In this document: positions 1 through 4,634 of the stretch, piece after piece
Layout: each line of letters opens with the position of its first letter
Position numbering within the stretch: the stretch's first letter is position 1
Assembly (NCBI GenBank): GCA_003650865.1
Contig: QMSN01000027.1
Coordinates: forward strand, 1 to 9,924
DNA length: 9,924 nucleotides
DNA from: Thermoprotei archaeon
GTDB lineage: Archaea; Thermoproteota; Methanomethylicia; Nezhaarchaeales; WYZ-LMO8
Reading direction: 5' to 3'
The notes under the pieces: generated by a model
What the model saw: the letters and a program-made list of their open reading frames with translations, nothing else
What the model was told of the DNA's origin: nothing
Database searches by the model: none
Made by a program: the position numbers and the translations under genes

Positions 1-248
1 CTAGCTTTCCTCTCAACAGCTCTTCTAACCAAGTCGACGTAACGCTCCTCATGTACCATGACAACATCGCTGACTGAGGCCTTCCAGGGCTTCTCTAAGG
101 CCACGCTCTTTAATATGCCCTTTGACTTTAAAGCATCCATGATGTCGATTAGCCTCTGAGGCCTCTCGGGGTGGTAGGCGCCAGTTCTATGCTTTAGGAA
201 TACGTCGTCGTATATCACGCAGCACTTGACGTTTTCGCCACGGCTCAT
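1..248 (-). CDS. Histone deacetylase-family amidohydrolase, N-terminal part (runs off the window edge)
   Basis: The first 82 codons of a gene whose remainder lies beyond the left edge. The translation begins MSRGENVKCCVIYDDVFLKH and continues with HRTGAYHPERPQRL, the N-terminal signature of the arginase/deacetylase fold shared by histone deacetylases, AcuC and acetylpolyamine amidohydrolases. It then shows VHEERYVDLVRRA, matching the usual VHxxxYVxxV helix. The family uses zinc to hydrolyse acetyl-lysine or acetyl-polyamine amides. The catalytic His pair and the metal ligands lie in the missing part, so activity and substrate cannot be judged. The ATG at 248 is preceded by a GAGGTG ribosome site about 10 nt upstream. 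The gene is divergent from the ATPase D subunit gene with an 80-bp gap. The family call is firm; the substrate is unknown. Confidence 0.82.
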   Translation of the reverse strand, partial: MSRGENVKCCVIYDDVFLKHRTGAYHPERPQRLIDIMDALKSKGILKSVALEKPWKASVSDVVMVHEERYVDLVRRAVERKA

Positions 249-265
249 TCCTACACCCACCTCAA

Positions 266-300
266 TCGATTTTAAGGAGTTAACCTTTTAATATAAGCTT
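266..300. promoter_or_regulatory. Divergent promoter region for the deacetylase-like gene and the ATPase subunit D gene
   Basis: The AT-rich run TTTTAATATAA at 286-296 lies about 33 nt before the TTG start of the plus-strand gene, at the distance expected for an archaeal TATA box with a short leader. Read on the minus strand, the same run (TTATATTAAAAGG), or the closer CTTAAAATC at 276-268, could serve the deacetylase-like gene. The assignment rests on composition and spacing only. Confidence 0.45.
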
Positions 301-328
301 CTTCAAATCATCTGGAGCGGTGTAGACA

Positions 329-961
329 TTGAGTTCTAGAGTTGAACTGAAGCCCACGCGAATGGAGCTTTTAAACCTCAGACGAAGAAAGAGATTGGCT
401 GAGCGAGGCCTCTCTCTTCTCAAGGAGAAGAGGGATGCCCTCGTCATGGAGCTGCTCTCTATAGCTAAGGAGTACCAGAACCTCATGTTTGAGGTCCGCG
501 AGAAGATGGAGAAGGCCCTTTCCTTGCTCTCTCTCGCCAAGATAGACATGGGGGTCGCTAAGCTCAATGAGGTTATATCGTCCCTCAAGCCCTCCATAGC
601 TGTGGAGGTCAGAATGAGAAACATCATGGGCGTTGCAACCCCGATGTTCAAAGTGGTACCTATAGTAGATGTCGAGACACCACCCTACAACTTGGTTAAT
701 ACGAGCTCTCGCCTCGATGAGGCTGCCAATGCTTTTAGAGAGCTATTCTCCTCAGTAGTTAAGCTGGCTGAGGTTCAGGCAGTCGCTAGGAGGATAGCTG
801 AGGAAGTTGAAAAAGCCAAGAGGAGGGTTAACGCACTTGAGAACGTGGTCATACCGACTCTCAATAGAAACATGAAATACATAGAACTATACCTCGATGA
901 GAGGGCTCGAGAGGACGTGTTTAGGCTCAGGCTGCTGAAGAAGAAGCGGGTTCAGAGATAG
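329..961 (+). CDS. atpD: V/A-type ATP synthase subunit D
   Basis: The 210-residue product matches archaeal A-type ATPase subunit D, the central-shaft coiled coil that turns inside the A3B3 head and couples it to the membrane rotor. The N terminus carries the family hallmark KPTRMELLNLRRRKRLAERG followed by LLKEKRDAL. The C-terminal half has the second long helix, including RRVNALENVVIPTLNRNMKY, which is typical of the family. Charged heptad-rich helices span roughly residues 10-75 and 125-195. Length is normal. The start is TTG at 329, with GGAG at 314-317 upstream; the next candidate, ATG at 362, would remove the conserved KPTR. The gene stands alone: it is divergent from a deacetylase-like gene and convergent with NAC six bases away, and no other ATPase subunit is in the window. 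Confidence 0.95.
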   Translation: MSSRVELKPTRMELLNLRRRKRLAERGLSLLKEKRDALVMELLSIAKEYQNLMFEVREKMEKALSLLSLAKIDMGVAKLNEVISSLKPSIAVEVRMRNIMGVATPMFKVVPIVDVETPPYNLVNTSSRLDEAANAFRELFSSVVKLAEVQAVARRIAEEVEKAKRRVNALENVVIPTLNRNMKYIELYLDERAREDVFRLRLLKKKRVQR

Positions 962-967
962 CTTCAA

Positions 968-1327
968 CTATAAGCTCTTTAGGTAGAGTATAGCCTTCGC
1001 TAAATCTCCCTTGGTGGCCTTCAAGGCCTTCCTAGCCTCTTCAAGGCTTACACCAGCCTGTGAAGCTACTAGCTGAACGTCTTCATCAGTTATTGGCACT
1101 TCAACCTCCTCTAGGCTTGGGGTCCTCTCGCTTATGTTACCCATGACCTGCAGTATCGTTTGGCCTCCTATCTTCATGACCATAACTTGAGGTTGCTCGA
1201 CCACCAGCTCCTTATCTCTAAGCTTTACCGTGACGAGCTCTACCCCCTCCATCTGCTCGACGTTTAACCCGCTTCTCCTCATCATTTGCATCATTCGGCG
1301 GAGCTCTCGGGGGTTCATGCCCATCAT
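968..1327 (-). CDS. nac: Archaeal nascent polypeptide-associated complex protein (NAC alpha)
   Basis: The 119-residue protein has the archaeal NAC layout. A Met/Arg-rich N terminus (MNPRELRRMMQMMRR) is followed by a NAC beta-barrel around residues 27-70, with EQPQVMVMKIGGQTILQVMG. A UBA domain follows at about 78-119 (TDEDVQLVASQAGVSLEEAR, then LKATKGDLAKAILYL). In Archaea it is a ribosome-associated homodimer that contacts emerging chains. The ATG at 1327 overlaps the TGA of the upstream PUA gene as ATGA, so the two are probably co-transcribed and translationally coupled. A GAGGA ribosome site at 1332-1328 sits too close to the first ATG but 9 nt before the in-frame ATG at 1318 (Met4), so Met4 may be the real start. 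The gene converges on the ATPase D gene. Confidence 0.95.
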   Translation of the reverse strand: MMGMNPRELRRMMQMMRRSGLNVEQMEGVELVTVKLRDKELVVEQPQVMVMKIGGQTILQVMGNISERTPSLEEVEVPITDEDVQLVASQAGVSLEEARKALKATKGDLAKAILYLKSL

Positions 1328-1794
1328 TCCTCGTGTACACCCCTCCTAATTTTTACAGCTACACCACAATTAAACTCTAGCATTTCAATGGCTGATAGAG
1401 CAGCTCTGCCAACAGCGACGATGTTATCATCGGGATCGACTACGATTACTTCATCACCACACCTTATGTCGGGGTCTACATCGATTACGTGCTTAGCGAA
1501 GACGCTTCTACCCTTCTTAACGTACTCAGCGGCTTCGCGTGACACGATGACCCTCAGTCGAGGTGGAGGAATTCTCTCTAGCAGGCGTTTAGCGCCTCTC
1601 GGGCTTAAGGCTATGAAGCCGTCGTTCCACCTTATGGTTGCCAGTAGGTTGCCCTCTCCGTCAAAGATGTACCTTGGCTTGCCCGTCCTCTTGGAGATGG
1701 TTATACGGGCATCATCTGGCACTAGGGCTTCCCCAGCGCCTTCGCCAAATTGATAGTCAGCGATCATCCTGACTCGGGCTATGAATTCCTTCAC
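1324..1794 (-). CDS. PUA-domain RNA-binding protein (archaeosine transglycosylase/pseudouridine synthase type)
   Basis: The 156-residue protein has a pre-PUA region (residues 1-80, with ADYQFG near the start and RYIFDGEGNLLATIRWNDGF) and a C-terminal PUA domain from about residue 80. The PUA domain shows RLRVIVSREAAEYVKKGRSV, then FAKHV, DPDIRCGDEVIVVD and DNIVAVGRA. PUA domains bind structured RNA, usually tRNA or rRNA; no catalytic domain is present, so this is a stand-alone RNA-binding module of unknown target. The start is GTG at 1794. GAGGTGGAG lies upstream but 13 nt or more away, a loose spacing. The stop overlaps the NAC start, which suggests a role around the ribosome or tRNA. It is divergent from MBF1. 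The domain call is strong; the molecular role is unknown. Confidence 0.88.
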   Translation of the reverse strand: MKEFIARVRMIADYQFGEGAGEALVPDDARITISKRTGKPRYIFDGEGNLLATIRWNDGFIALSPRGAKRLLERIPPPRLRVIVSREAAEYVKKGRSVFAKHVIDVDPDIRCGDEVIVVDPDDNIVAVGRAALSAIEMLEFNCGVAVKIRRGVHEE

Positions 1795-1815
1795 AACAGC
1801 TTTTTATCTCCACCT

Positions 1816-1830
1816 CAATAATACTTTAAC
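1816..1830. promoter_or_regulatory. Shared TATA-like element between the PUA/NAC operon and MBF1
   Basis: The only AT-rich block in the 53-bp divergent gap is CAATAATACTTTAAC. On the minus strand (GTTAAAGTATTATTG) it lies 22-36 nt before the GTG at 1794. On the plus strand it lies 18-32 nt before the TTG at 1848, which would give MBF1 a very short leader or none. Opposed use of one element is inferred from spacing. Confidence 0.4.
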
Positions 1831-1847
1831 GCTGGGGGCTTCCACAC

Positions 1848-2330
1848 TTGCAGTGTGAGTTATGTGGTAGAGAGATTATTGGAAAACCCGTTAAGGTATG
1901 GGTTGAAGGAGCTTACTTAACGGTGTGTAATCAATGCGCGCGATACGGGCTTGTGGTCAAGCAGAAGCCACAAGCAGCTGTGCATAGACAGGCTACAAGA
2001 CAGGTGAGGGCTTGGAGGACTTCGGATGAGATTATGGTGGTGAGCGATTACTCGACTGTAATTAGACAAGCTAGAGAGCGTATGGGCTTGACGCAATCGG
2101 ACTTGGCTAAGATGATCGGGGAAAAGGAGTCAATAATAAGGAGGCTTGAAAGCGGCAGAATGAGCCCTACACTAGACTTGGCTAGGAAGCTTGAGAAGGC
2201 CTTGAAGGTGAAGCTCATAGAACGCGTAGAGGCTTCACGCGGGATTTACGAAGTCCCTAGACCTGCAACTTTTCAATTAACACTAGGTGACGTCGCGATC
2301 ATTAAGGAGAGGAGGAGAGGTAAGTCTTAG
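1848..2330 (+). CDS. mbf1: Multiprotein bridging factor 1-type transcription factor (zinc ribbon + XRE helix-turn-helix)
   Basis: The 160-residue protein has the archaeal MBF1 layout. An N-terminal zinc ribbon contains CELCGREI (Cys3, Cys6) and VCNQCARYG (Cys27, Cys30). A basic linker follows, then a Cro/XRE helix-turn-helix at about residues 70-125 with VIRQARERMGLTQSDLAKMI and RRLESGRMSPTLDLARKLEK. In eukaryotes MBF1 bridges activators and TBP; the archaeal protein is conserved and has been linked to translation and stress responses. The TTG start at 1848 is preceded by GGGGGC with about 9 nt spacing, and any later start would lose the first zinc ligands. The last 48 bp overlap the hflX 3' end on the opposite strand, so the C-terminal KERRRGKS tail is encoded opposite hflX codons. 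Confidence 0.94.
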   Translation: MQCELCGREIIGKPVKVWVEGAYLTVCNQCARYGLVVKQKPQAAVHRQATRQVRAWRTSDEIMVVSDYSTVIRQARERMGLTQSDLAKMIGEKESIIRRLESGRMSPTLDLARKLEKALKVKLIERVEASRGIYEVPRPATFQLTLGDVAIIKERRRGKS

Positions 2331-3437
2331 CATCTCGACTAACTTCTTTAGTAAATACTCTATGTTCACACCTTTTTTAGCGCTTATTACCACCATATCG
2401 TGCTCTGAAGCTATCTTCCTAACTATTTTTGATGAGTACTCCAGCCTCGAATCGCCCACAAGGTCTATCTTGTTTAAGGCTATTAGTAGAGGCTTCTCCC
2501 CACCCGTTACTTCAGTTATGGTTGATAGAGATGTCTCAACCTTCTTCCTCAACTTATACGGAGGATCCGATACGTCCACTAAGAGCAGGATGACATCAGC
2601 GAGCTTTATCTCGACCAGCGTAGCGTGAAAGGCTTTTAGTATAAGCTGGGGCATGTCCTCAATGAACCCCAGCGAATCTATTATGATGAAGTTTTTGCCT
2701 AGGGCTTTAACCCGCCTAGCGCATGTGGTTAATGTAGTGAAGGGACCAAGACCAACAACCTTTGACTCTCCAGCTAAGAGGTTAAAAAGAGTTGTCTTGC
2801 CTGACTGTGTGTACCCAGTTAGAGCGACTATAGGCATGTTAGCCTCTTTGCGGTGGGCTATTAACTGTTCCTCCTTTAACTTTAGCTTCTCCAGCTTCTC
2901 CTCTAGCAGCTTAATCCTCCTTTTAGCGAAGGATATGTAAGCCTTGTAGGGGTATCCTCCTAAAGAGCCAAACCCCATTTTCTCGCTTCCAAACCCCTTA
3001 AGCCTCACGAGCTCTCTAGCCCATGGCAATGTGTACTTGAGCCTTGCAAGTTCCACTTGAAGTTTAGCCTCAGAAGTCATAGCCCTTTTCTCGAAAATTT
3101 CGAGTATGAGGAGGACTCTGTCGAGTATGTTGATGCTCAACCCCAGCTCTCTCTGTAACCGGAAGTATTGGCCAGGTGTAAGGTCATTGGCGAATATGAC
3201 TGTTGACACTCCAAACTTCTTAATTCTCTCCTTGACCTCCTCAAGCTTACCTGGACCTATCAAGTAGGCTGGGTGAGGTGTTGCTCTAGACTGAACCACC
3301 TTATCCACTACTAAGTAACCTCTATTCCTTGCAAGCTCCTCCACCTCATGTAGCTTTGAGGTCCCCTCTCTAGGGAGGAGCCCAACGATTATGGCTTTAG
3401 CAGGGCTCTCCATTACCTCCACCAAGCGCTTCCACAT
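2283..3437 (-). CDS. hflX: HflX-family ribosome-associated GTPase
   Basis: A 384-residue HflX-type GTPase. Residues 1-130 form the N-terminal HflX domain (HEVEELARNRGY, GPGKLEEV, VIFANDLTPGQYFRLQ). A coiled linker at 165-198 leads to the G domain: G1 GYTQSGKT (208-215), G2 around FTTLTT (233-238), G3 DSLGFI (254-259), G4 NKID (322-325), G5 SAK (352-354). HflX proteins bind large ribosomal subunits and can split stalled ribosomes. Two departures from bacterial HflX are visible: the GxGExxLExDRR element is replaced by GFGSEKMGFGSLGGYPYKAY, and G3 reads DSLG instead of DTVG. The ATG at 3437 follows GAGGT by 4 nt and overlaps the end of aTrm56 by 41 bp, so the two form an operon. The 3' end overlaps MBF1. 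Confidence 0.95.
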   Translation of the reverse strand: MWKRLVEVMESPAKAIIVGLLPREGTSKLHEVEELARNRGYLVVDKVVQSRATPHPAYLIGPGKLEEVKERIKKFGVSTVIFANDLTPGQYFRLQRELGLSINILDRVLLILEIFEKRAMTSEAKLQVELARLKYTLPWARELVRLKGFGSEKMGFGSLGGYPYKAYISFAKRRIKLLEEKLEKLKLKEEQLIAHRKEANMPIVALTGYTQSGKTTLFNLLAGESKVVGLGPFTTLTTCARRVKALGKNFIIIDSLGFIEDMPQLILKAFHATLVEIKLADVILLLVDVSDPPYKLRKKVETSLSTITEVTGGEKPLLIALNKIDLVGDSRLEYSSKIVRKIASEHDMVVISAKKGVNIEYLLKKLVEMLRLTSPPLLNDRDVT

Positions 3438-3948
3438 GTTTACCTCGCTCGCTAGGTATAATCTTCAACCTCCCCCCTCTAAACTCTAATTGGAACTCCT
3501 TACCCTCTAAAAGCCAGTCCAAAAATACTGCTAACGCTGCTACCTCACTGTGAGGCTGATTTGTCACTGAGACGTTGTAGTCTGCTATCTCGTAGAATAG
3601 ACGGGGAACTTTTGGTCCACCTACGAGAATGAGCATATCTCTTTCTTCACGTCTTATGGATTTCACGATCTGTGGTAGTGGCATGCCGTACATGGTTAAG
3701 TGCACTATGCACCAGCCCTGCTCCTTACACGTCGTTAAAGCCTCCTTCCAGTTTACTCCAGTCTTAACCTTAAAGCCGCCACCGAAGGTTCTATTAACAC
3801 CTTCAAGCTTCTCCTCTATATTCTGGTCTTTCTCGTCAAACCATATTTCATCGGCTCCAAAAGCCCTCGCCACAAGAGCTAAGTGAGTGCTTATCCTCTT
3901 ATCCCTCTTGGGTCTATGGCCGTACCTCAAGACTACTATCCTACTCAT
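3397..3948 (-). CDS. trm56: tRNA (cytidine(56)-2'-O)-methyltransferase aTrm56
   Basis: The 183-residue SPOUT-class enzyme transfers a methyl group from S-adenosylmethionine to the 2'-hydroxyl of C56 in the tRNA T-loop, an Archaea-specific modification. The N-terminal signature VVLRYGHRPKRDKRISTHLA continues into ALVARAFGADE. The trefoil-knot region includes HLTMYGMPL, LILVGGPKVPRLFYEIADY and NVSVTNQPHSEVAALAVFLD, which forms the cofactor pocket. The length fits the family. The ATG at 3948 has AAAGGT about 12 nt upstream and a TATA-like element further up. It is the first gene of a two-gene operon with hflX, whose start lies inside its last codons. It is divergent from the TFE gene. Confidence 0.96.
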   Translation of the reverse strand: MSRIVVLRYGHRPKRDKRISTHLALVARAFGADEIWFDEKDQNIEEKLEGVNRTFGGGFKVKTGVNWKEALTTCKEQGWCIVHLTMYGMPLPQIVKSIRREERDMLILVGGPKVPRLFYEIADYNVSVTNQPHSEVAALAVFLDWLLEGKEFQLEFRGGRLKIIPSERGKHVEALGGGNGEPC

Positions 3949-3970
3949 TTCACGTAGTACCTTTCTGAAT

Positions 3971-4001
3971 TAGTTTTTAAGCTTGCAGAGCACATAAATA
4001 T
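3971..4001. promoter_or_regulatory. Divergent promoters for trm56-hflX and TFE
   Basis: The 88-bp gap holds two separate TATA-like boxes. GCTTAAAAACTA on the minus strand (3982-3971) is about 23-34 nt before the aTrm56 ATG at 3948. CATAAATAT on the plus strand (3993-4001) lies about 36-44 nt before the TFE ATG, and is followed by AAGAGGATCT, which supplies a GAGG ribosome site. The order and spacing suit archaeal TBP/TFB promoters. Confidence 0.55.
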
Positions 4002-4036
4002 CTAAGAGTGACACTTAACTCCAAAAAAGAGGATCT

Positions 4037-4558
4037 ATGATGTACTACGATAAGGAATCTATTGAGGTGCTTCTAAGGTTAATCTTGGAGCTATGCGGTG
4101 AAGATGCTGTCAAAGTCGTAAAGGTGTTATTAAACGAGGCTGAAGCGAACGATGATACGTTGGCTGAGAAGAGCGGGATGAGGCTCAACCAAGTTAGGAG
4201 GGTCTTGTACGACCTCCTTGATAAGCAGTTGGTCGTATACAAGAGGGATGTCGACAAGGAGAGGGGTTACTACATATATACATGGTCCTTGAATAGAGAG
4301 GGCCTCCGAGAGATCATCAGGGAGAGGAAGAGGCTTGTACTGGCTAGGTTGAAGGAGAGGTTGCAGTACGAAGAACAAAACATGTTCTTCGCATGTCCTA
4401 ACGGATGCATCAAGAGGATGACCTTCGACAAAGCCATGGAGCAACAATTCAAGTGTCCTCTCTGCGGCTCTATGCTTCAAAACTTTGATAACTCAAAGAT
4501 ACTCAACAAGCTGAGGCTCAAAATAGAGTCTCTCGAAAGAGACTTAGCTCATAGGTAG
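4037..4558 (+). CDS. tfe: Transcription initiation factor E, alpha subunit
   Basis: The 173-residue protein has the two TFE-alpha domains. A winged helix occupies residues 5-90 (LNEAEANDDTLAEKSGMRLN, then QVRRVLYDLLDKQLVVYKRD and YYIYTWSLN). A charged linker helix (about 90-112) leads to a zinc ribbon with Cys120, Cys124, Cys140 and Cys143 (CPNGCIKRMTFDKAMEQQFK, then CPLCG). TFE binds the RNA polymerase clamp and stalk and stabilises open promoter complexes. GAGG lies 4 nt before the first ATG and 7 nt before the second, so Met1 or Met2 could be the start. The C terminus has a short coiled segment (LRLKIESLERDLAHR). It lies 76 bp upstream of pyrG on the same strand. Confidence 0.96.
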   Translation: MMYYDKESIEVLLRLILELCGEDAVKVVKVLLNEAEANDDTLAEKSGMRLNQVRRVLYDLLDKQLVVYKRDVDKERGYYIYTWSLNREGLREIIRERKRLVLARLKERLQYEEQNMFFACPNGCIKRMTFDKAMEQQFKCPLCGSMLQNFDNSKILNKLRLKIESLERDLAHR

Positions 4559-4560
4559 CT

Positions 4561-4634
4561 CTTTTAACTTTGGGTTTCCTCAAGAACGTAAGGTTTATCT
4601 CCTCTTCAAGGAGAACAGCTTTCTTTGTGAGATT
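4561..4634 (+). promoter_or_regulatory. pyrG upstream region: weak TATA-like boxes and a small hairpin
   Basis: TTTTAAC at 4561-4567 and GGTTTATC at 4592-4599 are possible TATA boxes, so pyrG may have its own promoter as well as read-through from TFE. CTCCT-CTTCA-AGGAG at 4599-4613 can form a 5-bp hairpin. Its 3' arm is a strong ribosome-site-like sequence, but it lies 21 nt before the ATG and no usable in-frame start follows it. Nearer the ATG there is only GTGAG. No T-run terminator is visible. Confidence 0.3.

Noticed and set aside
1286..1753. Open frame on the plus strand opposite NAC and the PUA gene
   Set aside because: The translation has low-complexity Ser/Leu/Thr composition typical of an antisense shadow; the opposite strand encodes clear NAC and PUA proteins.
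4559..4634. Small RNA gene (tRNA or C/D box guide) between TFE and pyrG
   Set aside because: No tRNA fold and no RTGATGA/CTGA box pair is visible; only weak TATA-like boxes and a 5-bp hairpin occur.
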